Source: JBEKCB01 sp052139675
GTDB taxonomy: Bacteria; Planctomycetota; Brocadiia; CAIUPP01
DNA: 30,218 nt
Assembly: GCA_052139675.1 (NCBI GenBank)
Contig: JBKQWE010000032.1
Location: 1 to 30,218 of the forward strand
Direction: 5' to 3'
The notes beneath the pieces were generated by a model. The model worked only from the letters and a program-made list of their open reading frames with translations. It was not told the DNA's origin and did not search any database. Positions within the stretch are counted from its first letter, which is position 1. Each line of letters opens with the position of its first letter. This document shows positions 22,723 to 29,730 of the stretch, one piece after another. A program made the translations under genes and the position numbers.

Positions 22723-23970
22723 ATGTCACGCAGATTGAATGGCGGAGCGGCGTGTGTCCTGGCGCTTGCGTGTATTCTCCCGTCCGGTCTTGCCGTCGCC
22801 CAGGAGCCGGTCGGCGGCGCCATGGACCCGGCGCTCGCCAAGGAATGGATGCAGCGCTGGCGGCAGAACGTCATACGCGACAGCTCCAAGGAACGCTATT
22901 GCGACAAAGAAGTCGGCGAGCAGATCGGCTGGCTCGTCAGCCCGTTCCTGAACGCGTACTACTACGGCTACATGGCCACGGGCGAGCACGAGTGGGTGGA
23001 CCGGCTGATAGACTGGACCGACTCCGTCGTCAAGCGCGGCACCAAGGAGCCGGACGGCTTCGTCGGCTGGCCCAAGGACGAGAACGCCGACGTCCTCGAT
23101 TACCTTCCGCCCGGTGAGAAGCTGCGCTACACGGATGTCGAGGTCGGCGACGCGTTGTTCCTTCGCCCGGTGGTCCTCATGGCCGCCGAGATCCTCAAGA
23201 CGCCCGCCCTGAAGGAAAAGTACGGCGCCAAGGCCGAGGAATACCTCAAGCTGACCGAACAGATGTTCGATAAGTGGGAATCGCGCGGCGCCTGGCGCGA
23301 GACGAAGGACGGCGGCGCCTGGGTCGTCCCGCCCTTCGGGTTCGACCGCAAGACCGGCCAGTGGACCGCCGGATACGATCTCAGGAAGACCGACGGCAAC
23401 TCCCTGCCGGACAACAAGGAGAACATCATCTCCGAGTGGATGCTCGCCATGTACGACGCGACGCATAAACCCGTCTACAAGGAACGCGCCGAGAAGTGGT
23501 TCCAGTTGATGAAGTCCCACATGAAGCTCCGCGACGACGGCAAGTACTTCGTCTGGAATTACTGGGACGCGAACGTGCCCTGGGACCACAACGCGGACGG
23601 CACGCTCAAGCACTGGGTCGGCGTGCATCCGAACGGCGGGTACTACGACGTGGACGTGGGCGCGATCGTGCTGGCGTACGAGCACGGCCTGGTCTTCACG
23701 AAGGACGACATCGCCCGCCTCATCGCCACCAACCGCGACTTCATGTGGAACAAGGAGATCAAGAACGCGAAATTCCAGCGGATTGACGGCGGCAAGCCCG
23801 CGCAGCGATGGACGAATTCGCCGGGGACGCTCTGGGACGCCCTGGCGCCCTACGATCCGACGCTGCGGAAAATCTTTGAAGCCAACAATAATCCCGGCGA
23901 TTGGGGCGGCATGAGCACCACGCCGGAATGGATCGCGCGCTTCGGCCCGAAGTCCAAAGCCGCGCAGTAA
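22723..23970 (+). CDS. Secreted tandem-family protein D, function unknown
   Basis: A 415-residue paralogue with Sec signal (MSRRLNGGAACVLALACILP, cleavage near AVAQ-EP). The leader CTGCTTTTGAAAGGGCTGAT matches those of A-C and fixes ATG 22723, although it now lies after an inserted repeat. Reading open to 22603 would translate the repeat and is rejected. D and E share an extra loop after GWP (DADVLEYLPAGMKLRYTD type) and the variant WNYWDANVPWD, so they form a sister pair. Other motifs are complete: KEPDGFVGWP, GVHPNGGYY, AYEHGLVFTKDDIARLIATN, IKNAKFQRIDGGKP. Function unknown; secreted (alpha/alpha)-rich carbohydrate-active protein suspected. Confidence 0.75.
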   Translation: MSRRLNGGAACVLALACILPSGLAVAQEPVGGAMDPALAKEWMQRWRQNVIRDSSKERYCDKEVGEQIGWLVSPFLNAYYYGYMATGEHEWVDRLIDWTDSVVKRGTKEPDGFVGWPKDENADVLDYLPPGEKLRYTDVEVGDALFLRPVVLMAAEILKTPALKEKYGAKAEEYLKLTEQMFDKWESRGAWRETKDGGAWVVPPFGFDRKTGQWTAGYDLRKTDGNSLPDNKENIISEWMLAMYDATHKPVYKERAEKWFQLMKSHMKLRDDGKYFVWNYWDANVPWDHNADGTLKHWVGVHPNGGYYDVDVGAIVLAYEHGLVFTKDDIARLIATNRDFMWNKEIKNAKFQRIDGGKPAQRWTNSPGTLWDALAPYDPTLRKIFEANNNPGDWGGMSTTPEWIARFGPKSKAAQ

Positions 23971-24004
23971 GCGGCGCGATGTTCATTGAGAAAGGGAAAT
24001 CCCG

Positions 24005-25201
24005 ATGAGTCCATCCGCCAAGGGCAGGACGAAGGCTGTAACCGCGCCCGCCGGCCTGAACCCCGCGCGCGCCGCCGACTGGATGCGCCGCTGGAGGCAG
24101 AACATCCTCAGCAAGACCAACCGCCCGTGCGACGTGGAAATGGGCGAGCAGATCGGCTGGCGCGTCGCTCCGTTTCTCAACGGGTTCTACCACGGCTTCA
24201 TGGCCACGCGCGACCGCGAATGGCTGGACCGGCAGTTGGACTGGGGCGACGCCGTCGTCAGGCGCGGCGTCCAGGAGCCGGACGGCTTCATCGGCTGGCC
24301 CAGGTTTGAGGATGCCGACGTCCTCGAGTACCTTCCCGCCGGCATGAAGCTGCGCTACACGGACACCGAGCTGGGTGACGCGATGTTCCTGCGCCCCATG
24401 GTGCTGATCGCCGGCGAGATCCTCAAGACGCCCGCCCTGAAGAAAATATACGGGCGCAAGGCCGCGGAGTACCTGCGGCTCTCCGAGAAAATGTTCGAGA
24501 AGTGGAATTCCCGCGGCGCCTGGCGCCGGACGAAGGCAGGCGGCATCTGGGTCGTCCCGCCTTTCGGGCTCGACCCGAAGACCCTCAAGTGGACCGAGCT
24601 CGACGGATACAAGCGAAGAAAAACGGACGGCAACTCCCTGCCGGCGAACAAGGAGAACTTCATCGCCCTGTGGATGCTGGCCATGTACGACGTGACGCGC
24701 AAACCCATCTATCGCGAGCGCGCCGAGTTGTGGTTCAAGACGATGAAGTCTCACATGAAGCTCCGCGACAACGGCAGGTATTTCGTCTGGAACTACTGGG
24801 ACGCGAACGTGCCCTGGGACACCAACCCGGATGGCTCGATCAAGCACTGGGTCGGCGTGCACCCGAACGGCGGGTACTACACGATTGACACGACCGCGAT
24901 CGTCGCGGCTTACGAGCACGGCCTGGTCTTCACCCAGGAGGACATCGTCCGCCTCATCGCCACCAACCGCGATTTCATGTGGAACAAGCGAATCAAGAAC
25001 GCGAAGTTTCAGCGGATAGACGGCGGCAAGCCCGACCGGCGGTGGGCCAATTCGCCGGGCCTGCTCTGGAGCGCCCTGGCGCCCTATGACGCGACGCTGC
25101 GGAAGATCTTCGAAGCCAACTACGATCCGGACAGTTGGGGCGGCCTCAGCACGCCTCAATGGGTCGCCCGCTTCGGCCCGAAGTCCAAAGCCGGCCGGTA
25201 A
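24005..25201 (+). CDS. Tandem-family protein E, signal peptide lost
   Basis: A 398-residue paralogue closest to D (same DADVLEYLPAGMKLRYTD loop and WNYWDANVPWD). Unlike A-D it starts MSPSAKGRTKAVTAPAG with no hydrophobic segment, so it should stay in the cytoplasm. The start at ATG 24005 has SD AAAGGG (23991-23996), but the conserved GCTTTTGAAAGGGCCGAT leader and TCACGC codons of the other copies are gone; the 34-base spacer is different. The fold region is intact: GVHPNGGYY, AYEHGLVF and IATNRDFMWN are present, and the reading frame is open end to end. Variations such as FYHGFMATRDREW (YYYGYMATGDREW in D) show faster change. This could be a relocated enzyme acting on imported product, or a decaying copy. 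Confidence 0.75.
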   Translation: MSPSAKGRTKAVTAPAGLNPARAADWMRRWRQNILSKTNRPCDVEMGEQIGWRVAPFLNGFYHGFMATRDREWLDRQLDWGDAVVRRGVQEPDGFIGWPRFEDADVLEYLPAGMKLRYTDTELGDAMFLRPMVLIAGEILKTPALKKIYGRKAAEYLRLSEKMFEKWNSRGAWRRTKAGGIWVVPPFGLDPKTLKWTELDGYKRRKTDGNSLPANKENFIALWMLAMYDVTRKPIYRERAELWFKTMKSHMKLRDNGRYFVWNYWDANVPWDTNPDGSIKHWVGVHPNGGYYTIDTTAIVAAYEHGLVFTQEDIVRLIATNRDFMWNKRIKNAKFQRIDGGKPDRRWANSPGLLWSALAPYDATLRKIFEANYDPDSWGGLSTPQWVARFGPKSKAGR

Positions 25202-25229
25202 TCGGGTGTCATTGCACAGGGAGCGCAAC

Positions 25230-26141
25230 ATGTCGAAAACTTCCGTCCGCGTCGGCAAAGGTTCGTTTGAGGACCACGCGGTCATCACGCTGGCCACGCG
25301 CGCGCTGAAGATGTCCATCGTCACGGACGCCGGCCCGCGCATCGCGTTCTTCGGCAAGCCGAAGGGCCGCAACCTGCTCTACTGGGACCGGCAGGGCCTC
25401 GGCCGCGGCGAGTGGAAGCTCATGGGCGGCCACCGCGTCTGGCCGACGCGCCCCGGCGCCGACGAGAGCGAAGACGGCTATCGCGCCGATAACGGAAAGT
25501 GCAGCGCGCAGGTCCGCGGCGATTCGGTGACCGTTATCTCCGCACTGGACCCGGTGTTCAATACGAAGCGCGGCATTACGGTGCGCGTCGCGGGCGAAAA
25601 CCGCGTCGAGGTCGAGAATTTCGTCGAGAACCAGGGCCCCATGCTCTATAGTTGCGGGACGTGGGCGCTCACGTGCACGCTGCCCGCCGAGGGCACGGCG
25701 TACGGGATCCCGCTGGGCGACGGCAGCGACTGGGATTGCTTCAAGCTGGTGCTGTTCAAGACCTGGGGCGGCGGCCACACGTCCGGCTTCGACGACGACC
25801 AGGTCTCGTTCACGCCCGACATGCTCCTCGTGCACCCGAAGGGGCGCGAGACGAAACGCATGCTCCAGGCCCAGCGCGGGATCATCGCGATGGACGCGCC
25901 CGATTCCGGCTGCACGTTCGCCAAGCGGACCGGGTACGACCGTTCCGCCTCCTATCCGCTCGGCTGCAACATGGCCTTCTACGTCGGGGCGAAGAACTTC
26001 ATGGTCGAGATGGAGACCATGGGCCCCGAACTCGCCCTGAAGAGCGGCCAGCGCGCCGTGAACCGCGAGACGTGGGCGCTCACCGATTCCGCCATCGGGC
26101 TCCGGGACGCCGCGAGGCTGATCGGGCTTTTCCCGGCCTGA
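25230..26141 (+). CDS. DUF4380-like / aldose-epimerase-fold protein
   Basis: A 303-residue protein without signal peptide. The layout resembles galactose mutarotase-like beta-sandwich proteins, in particular the DUF4380 group: TDAGPRIAFFGKPKGRNLLY, then GGHRVWPTRPGADE, and later QGPMLYSCGTWALT and YPLGCNMAFY. The GGHR(V/L)WP string near residue 66-74 is the most telling. Mutarotase-like enzymes convert alpha and beta anomers or serve as sugar-binding modules. ATG 25230 has AGGGAG (25218-25223) six bases upstream. It follows paralogue E by 28 bases, so it is probably the last gene of the tandem-family operon, supporting a sugar-related role for the cluster. The exact substrate is unknown and the DUF assignment is from memory of the motif. 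Confidence 0.65.
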   Translation: MSKTSVRVGKGSFEDHAVITLATRALKMSIVTDAGPRIAFFGKPKGRNLLYWDRQGLGRGEWKLMGGHRVWPTRPGADESEDGYRADNGKCSAQVRGDSVTVISALDPVFNTKRGITVRVAGENRVEVENFVENQGPMLYSCGTWALTCTLPAEGTAYGIPLGDGSDWDCFKLVLFKTWGGGHTSGFDDDQVSFTPDMLLVHPKGRETKRMLQAQRGIIAMDAPDSGCTFAKRTGYDRSASYPLGCNMAFYVGAKNFMVEMETMGPELALKSGQRAVNRETWALTDSAIGLRDAARLIGLFPA

Positions 26142-26146
26142 ACCGC

Positions 26147-26182
26147 CCCGCCTTCGCCAAGGCTTCGGCGGGCAGGCGCGCC
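26147..26182 (-). repeat. 36-bp palindromic repeat (copy 2), intergenic
   Basis: This is the reverse-complement partner of 16454-16489 (34 of 36 identical). It begins five bases after the stop of the DUF4380-like gene, and its CCCGCC...GGCGGG hairpin could act as a transcription end or mRNA 3' stabiliser for the tandem operon. There is no T-tract. Confidence 0.75.
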
Positions 26183-26261
26183 GGACCGGACAGTGTGTCC
26201 CGCCTTTTCCGCCTCTTTCAAACCGGTTGACCGATACCCGCAGCGCCGCCGTCCGCCCAGC

Positions 26262-26282
26262 GAATAAGTATTTTTCTTATTC
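26262..26282. promoter_or_regulatory. Perfect palindrome GAATAAG-N7-CTTATTC, candidate operator
   Basis: GAATAAG (26262-26268) and CTTATTC (26276-26282) form a perfect inverted repeat around TATTTTT, four bases upstream of the -35 box of the gam-operon promoter. The position and A/T-rich nature suit a repressor or activator site of the kind that controls phage-like operons. Alternatively it is a rho-independent-like end signal on the minus strand. Confidence 0.5.
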
Positions 26283-26286
26283 CGCC

Positions 26287-26315
26287 TTGACAGATATAAG
26301 AACGCCTATTATACT
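26287..26315 (+). promoter_or_regulatory. Near-consensus promoter of the gam-like operon
   Basis: TTGACA (26287-26292), 17-base spacer, TATACT (26310-26315). It is one of the best sigma-70-like promoters in the window, leading into the gam-like gene at 26375. Confidence 0.7.
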
Positions 26316-26374
26316 AGGGATGTCGGCGGTGCCCGTGGCATTCCCGCGACCGCAGGTTCGGAAAGGAGTCTCCG

Positions 26375-26917
26375 ATGACCGTACGCAAGGCGCAGGCGGC
26401 GTTGAGGAACTGGTCGGAAGTGGATGGCGCGCTCGCGCGGCTCTGCCGGCTGGAGCATGACCGGCAGCAGGCCTTCGCCGAGATGAACGCGGAACTCGCC
26501 GCCGTCAAGCTGCGGTTCAACGCCCCGCTCGAGGACATGGCGGGCGAGGACGCGCTGCTGCGGGAGGCGCTCGAGCAGTTCGCCCGCGAGCACCGGGAGC
26601 AGTTCTCGCCGCGGAAGACCATCGAGCGGCTGCACGGCGTCCTGAGTTTCCGCACCACGCCGCCGGCGGTGAAGGTCCTCCGCCGTCCGTGGACCGAAGA
26701 CGAGCGGATTGAGCGCGTGCGCGCCGCCCTCGGCGCCGACTGCATCCGCGTCCGCGAGGAGATCGCCCGCGACGCCATCCTGACCAGGGCCGCCTCCGGC
26801 CTCATCCGTCCCGATCAACTCGCCGAGGCCGGCCTGCGCATCGGCCGGCGCGAGGTGTTCGAACTGGAACTGAAGGGGGAAACAATTGCCGATTTCCAAT
26901 TGCCGATTGCCAAATGA
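26375..26917 (+). CDS. Mu Gam-like host-nuclease inhibitor
   Basis: A 180-residue protein of the Mu Gam family, close to the usual length of about 170-175. The N-terminal half is a long helix pair rich in Glu/Arg (LARLCRLEHDRQQAFAEMNA, then the EALEQFAREHREQF helix). The middle has the family core KTIERLHGVLSFRTTPPAVK (about residues 78-97), and the C-terminal part has CIRVREEIARDAIL and GLRIGRREVFEL. Gam is a Ku-like dimer that coats double-stranded DNA ends and blocks exonucleases. SD AAAGGAG (26362-26368) fixes ATG 26375. The final about ten residues (IADFQLPIAK) and the stop codon come from a GCCGATT-type repeat. No transposase or phage structural gene is near, so this is a remnant of a Mu-like element or an independent end-protection gene. 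Confidence 0.82.
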   Translation: MTVRKAQAALRNWSEVDGALARLCRLEHDRQQAFAEMNAELAAVKLRFNAPLEDMAGEDALLREALEQFAREHREQFSPRKTIERLHGVLSFRTTPPAVKVLRRPWTEDERIERVRAALGADCIRVREEIARDAILTRAASGLIRPDQLAEAGLRIGRREVFELELKGETIADFQLPIAK

Positions 26918-27035
26918 TGAAAGCGAAGTAGAAAGGAACTGAGAATGGCTGACCATGGCGCGGCAGCGCAGTTAAAACGGGCGAAGCCCGGCCCGTTTCC
27001 CACAATCGGCAATCGGCATTCGGCAGTCGGCAATT
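26884..27035. repeat. GCCGATT-type inverted repeat across gam / zinc-ribbon junction
   Basis: The left arm 26884-26916 and the reverse complement of the right arm 27003-27035 agree at 27 of 33 positions. Both are built from 7-base units (GCCGATT, or AATCGGC on the other strand). Between them is a second perfect hairpin, AAACGGGC (26975-26982) with GCCCGTTT (26991-26998). The element carries the gam stop codon, the ribosome site and the start of the next gene. Confidence 0.75.
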
Positions 27036-27256
27036 CCGCCCCCTCGTGTCCGGTGTGCCGGAAACCATTTGACCACGACAAGGAAATCGGCCCGGTCCCG
27101 GCGTGCGAGTGCGGCACGCGGGGCAAGGTGGACCAGGAGCCTGGCCAGGACGCCGCCGACGAAACCGAGGACGAATTTCGATTCCCAACCCGTCTCGTCC
27201 GTTTGCACTGCCCATTCCCGTTGAACCTGGAGATGGACACCGATGAAGACAGATAA
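26945..27256 (+). CDS. Small CxxC/CxC zinc-ribbon-like protein
   Basis: A 103-residue protein with a probable zinc knuckle: CPVC (about residues 34-37) and CECG (about 54-57), surrounded by acidic residues (DQEPGQDAADETEDE). SD AAAGGA (26932-26937) is seven bases before ATG 26945, and it lies 27 bases after gam, so it is in the same operon. Residues about 18-30 (PFPTIGNRHSAVGNS) are translated from the right arm of the repeat element. The native N-terminus was therefore probably replaced or extended. I do not recognise the family; a DNA- or protein-binding helper of the Gam-like protein is possible. Confidence 0.55.
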   Translation: MADHGAAAQLKRAKPGPFPTIGNRHSAVGNSAPSCPVCRKPFDHDKEIGPVPACECGTRGKVDQEPGQDAADETEDEFRFPTRLVRLHCPFPLNLEMDTDEDR

Positions 27257-27614
27257 GAAGAGCAAGCCAAGAGGAATGCGCGCCGGTGCTCCTGCTCGGC
27301 GAGGGGCCGCGCTCGATCCCGCCGTGGTCCGCAGTTGCGATGCGCGCTGCGAGCGCTTCGCGGCCTGCCGGCCCGATTCGCCCGGTTGGGTCCTGAAAAA
27401 ACAGGCCGCCGCGAACCTGGAATCCACGCCCTCGGCGCTGCGGCAGCGCGCCGCGCGCCTGGGCTACGTTTCGCCGTCGTGCCATTCCATGCCGCGCCGC
27501 GACCAGCCGAAGCTCTGCCTTTACGCGGCGTACTTCGTCCTGCAGGCGCAGGCGAGAAGGAGTGCTGCTGTCAGGAGACGCAGGGTGCGGCAAAGAGGGC
27601 TATTTTTCTCTTGA
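27243..27614 (+). CDS. Small Cys-rich protein, possibly 3'-truncated
   Basis: A 123-residue basic protein that starts inside the last codons of the preceding gene (14-base overlap), typical of translational coupling. It has a Cys cluster (SCDARCERFAAC, about residues 31-42) and two more Cys (PSCHSMPRRDQPKLCLYAAY, about 79-98), suggesting metal binding. Codon third positions are G/C-rich up to about QAQA (near 27555), after which they drop and the sequence turns into an Arg-rich run ending RRRVRQRGLFFS, so the true C-terminus may have been lost by deletion or frameshift. Its stop overlaps the -35 box of the next promoter. Family not recognised. Confidence 0.5.
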   Translation: MKTDKKSKPRGMRAGAPARRGAALDPAVVRSCDARCERFAACRPDSPGWVLKKQAAANLESTPSALRQRAARLGYVSPSCHSMPRRDQPKLCLYAAYFVLQAQARRSAAVRRRRVRQRGLFFS

Positions 27615-27639
27615 CATATGCTTTGGCCTAGGCTAGATT
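27611..27639 (+). promoter_or_regulatory. Near-consensus promoter at start of A/T-richer segment
   Basis: TTGACA (27611-27616), 17-base spacer, TAGATT (27634-27639), about 85 bases before the small ORF at 27724. The CTAG.CTAGA.TGGCC string around its -10 recurs, in slightly altered form, at 30138-30153. Confidence 0.6.
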
Positions 27640-27723
27640 GGCCAAGAGGCACCTGATTACCTGGGCGGAAAAACTGGCTAAATCAAACGCGTTTCCTGCC
27701 GATGTCTATCAACAGGGTGAGTA

Positions 27724-28005
27724 ATGGCGAATTTTTACAAAACGCGAGGAGGGCTTCCGATGGCTACGGGAACAGCCGATCCCGTTTCGCGCTCTCTGGA
27801 TAACCGGTGCTTCGTGCAAACCCTGCCTAGGCAGACGATTACCTTCTATCCTGCGCAGCCGTTTACAGAAACTCACCCTAAGGAGCACCCGCAAACGATG
27901 TCCGGAACTGCGGATGAACTCGCCGCGACGGGCATTATTGCCATCCCTGTGCAAGCACATCAAAATGGATGGTCGTCTGCGCCGGATTCGGTGACCGCAT
28001 CATAG
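27724..28005 (+). CDS. Small hypothetical protein (93 residues)
   Basis: A possible gene of 93 residues preceded by AGGGTGAG (near 27714-27721) and the promoter at 27611. There is no recognisable domain, signal or membrane segment; it is rich in Thr, Pro and Ala (ADPVSRSLDNRCFVQTLPRQ). Its last 71 bases overlap the 3' end of the opposite-strand protease gene, so one of the two ends may be wrong, or the genes are truly convergent and overlapping. Support is promoter plus ribosome site only. Confidence 0.4.
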   Translation: MANFYKTRGGLPMATGTADPVSRSLDNRCFVQTLPRQTITFYPAQPFTETHPKEHPQTMSGTADELAATGIIAIPVQAHQNGWSSAPDSVTAS

Positions 28006-28945
28006 TGAACCGCCGCCGCGACAGGTAACGACTCGATTTTCTGGCGCTTTCGATCATTGCAAGTAGCAGGTCGTATTCTTTTTCTTTAGTCTCTCCTGGT
28101 TTCGTTATCAAACCAAGATCACCGGCAGGATTGAACTCCTTTGTGTTCGCGAACTCCTCCTCGTAATCTCTGTATAGTTCCCACATCGCTGACTCTAAAT
28201 CCGCCGGCAGGTCAGAGTTTACCGTAAGTCGCAAGTCCTGCTTCGCTTCTTGGCGGTTGATAGGGTGACCGTGGAAGTACAACTTCGACGCCATGTTCTC
28301 GACGATGTCCTTGATCGTATGCTCGTCATCCTGTTTCATATGAGTCCGAAGCAACTTTCTCGCTATCATCCGTGACTGAGCCAAGAACCGCTCCACATTT
28401 CCGAGCGCCAGAGGATGAACGCTGTGCGCGAGAATCTCTATCGCTTTAACCAGCTCATCTTCATGAGTGATTCCAACAGTCGACTTGATGAAATTCACAT
28501 ATGCCGAAACGTCCTCCACGCTAATACCAAGCGGGCGCCCTGTACCAGCCTCCCGCGGATTGAACTCGTTGGATACGGTTGGGTCAATTGGGCCCAACTC
28601 CGCGAAAGGATGCATCACTATTTCATCTGCGCCTAAAGCCAGTAAAGAAGCCGCGCTGTACGCCCTGTATGGTATGAGGACGCACAATTTCTTCGCATAT
28701 TCCCGAAACAGCGCCACCAGTCGCCATGGTACAGTGCCAGAACCGCCGTTGCTGCAAAGGAAAATATCGAGCTTCTCCACAGGTCGCGACGGGAGTAGCA
28801 ACATCTGGTCAAACATAATCCGCACTCCGTCATCTGACATTTGTACCGGGACATTCGCGCGCAAGCTTGTCAGATAGCAAATCACAGTAGAGCCCCTTAT
28901 GCACTCGAGCTTCTCTATAAGAGCCTTCCTAGTCTCGTAAGCCAT
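27935..28945 (-). CDS. SDH-type (ClpP/SppA-fold) serine protease
   Basis: A 336-residue protein of the serine dehydrogenase proteinase group (PF01972-like, crotonase/ClpP fold). The diagnostic core is LDIFLCSNGGSG (residues 59-70, oxyanion loop), PYRAYSAASLLALGADEIVM (nucleophile probably Ser97) and AELGPIDPTV just after. No signal peptide or membrane helix is seen, unlike SppA, so it should act in the cytoplasm. AGGAGAGG lies a few bases before ATG 28945, and a strong promoter is upstream. Base composition is visibly more A/T-rich than the flanking DNA, with codons such as ATA, TTA and AGC used freely, suggesting acquisition by transfer. Stand-alone SDH proteases of this kind appear on mobile islands; the target is unknown. 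Confidence 0.85.
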   Translation of the reverse strand: MAYETRKALIEKLECIRGSTVICYLTSLRANVPVQMSDDGVRIMFDQMLLLPSRPVEKLDIFLCSNGGSGTVPWRLVALFREYAKKLCVLIPYRAYSAASLLALGADEIVMHPFAELGPIDPTVSNEFNPREAGTGRPLGISVEDVSAYVNFIKSTVGITHEDELVKAIEILAHSVHPLALGNVERFLAQSRMIARKLLRTHMKQDDEHTIKDIVENMASKLYFHGHPINRQEAKQDLRLTVNSDLPADLESAMWELYRDYEEEFANTKEFNPAGDLGLITKPGETKEKEYDLLLAMIESARKSSRYLSRRRFTMMRSPNPAQTTIHFDVLAQGWQ

Positions 28946-28993
28946 TGCGCCTCTCCTCTTATGCCAGTCAATACCGGGAATGCGGTTGACTCT

Positions 28994-29021
28994 ATTATCC
29001 CCAATATGCAGGCGCTGTCAA
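28994..29021 (-). promoter_or_regulatory. Strong promoter for the SDH protease gene
   Basis: On the minus strand, TTGACA (29021-29016) and GATAAT (28999-28994) are separated by 16 bases, about 50 bases before ATG 28945. The remaining gap to 29169 shows no gene. Confidence 0.65.
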
Positions 29022-29169
29022 CAAGTGATCGTCATAAAGTCCCAAACACTTTCACAACATGGACTTGCAGCCTCTCCGTTTGTACGCATGACTCCGCCTC
29101 CCGATGTCATTCGCGGCCCGGATTGCACGCGCCGGCGTTGCGCGCAACCAGGGCGCGCGATTTCTCGGA

Positions 29170-29730
29170 TTAAGTTGTCGGCCACTCGCCGGTAAAGACT
29201 TCCGTCGCCGGACCGGTCATAAAGACGTGGTTATCGGCGGAGAATTCGAGGTCGAGGTCGCCGCCGGGCAGGTGCACCAGGAGTTTGCGGGCGGTCCGGC
29301 CGGTGAGCGCGCCGGCGACGCAGACGGCGCTCGCGCCGGTGCCGCAGGCGAGCGTGACGCCGCTGCCGCGCTCCCATGTCCGCATGATCGCCTCGTCCGG
29401 CCGGACGACCTGCGCGAAGTGCACGTTCGTCCGCTCGGGGAACGCCTCGTGCCGCTCGATCGCCGGGCCGAGCTGCTCCAGCGCGATGGCCTGCGCGTCC
29501 GGGACGAAAATCACGCAGTGCGGGTTGCCCATCGAGACGCACGTGGCCAGGAACTCCGTCCGGCCGACTTGCAGTACCGCGTCCACGCACTGCTCGTTCG
29601 CCGGGCCGGTCATCGGGATGTCCTTGCGGAGCAGGCGCGGCTCGCCCATGTCCACCCGCGCGCGGGTCACGCGTCCGTTCTCGACATGCACGCGGACGCT
29701 CTTGACGCCCGCCGGCGTCACCAGGGTGCC
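29170..29730 (-). pseudogene. dapF: Diaminopimelate epimerase, C-terminal half only
   Basis: DapF converts LL- to meso-diaminopimelate for lysine and peptidoglycan synthesis, using two Cys, one from each half. This fragment (about 186 codons) has the second half complete: CVSMGNPHCVIFV, ERTNVHFAQV, RTWERGSG and the catalytic ACGTGASA. It ends TGEWPTT and a stop at 29170. The first domain, with the CGNG Cys and the GNDF start, is absent: upstream of TLVTPAGVK the frame runs into unrelated DNA. A full DapF is about 275 residues. A GTG at 29721 could start translation, but the product could not be active. The break falls at the boundary between the two symmetric domains. Confidence 0.85.

Noticed and set aside
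26141..26260. CRISPR-like or tandem array in repeat-rich gaps.
   Set aside because: Repeats are dispersed single palindromes, without regular spacers; no cas genes.
27275..27310. GAPARR peptide in the third small gene resembles the ARRSLGEGG repeat peptide.
   Set aside because: The codons differ from those of the 36-bp repeat and the hairpin is absent; the similarity is only at protein level.
27541..27642. A third frame reads VLLSGDAGCGK, resembling a Walker A P-loop of an AAA ATPase (as in Mu B).
   Set aside because: The motif ends GKE rather than GK(S/T), the frame upstream is Arg/Ser-rich without other ATPase motifs, and it stops shortly after. It could be a remnant, but is more likely chance.
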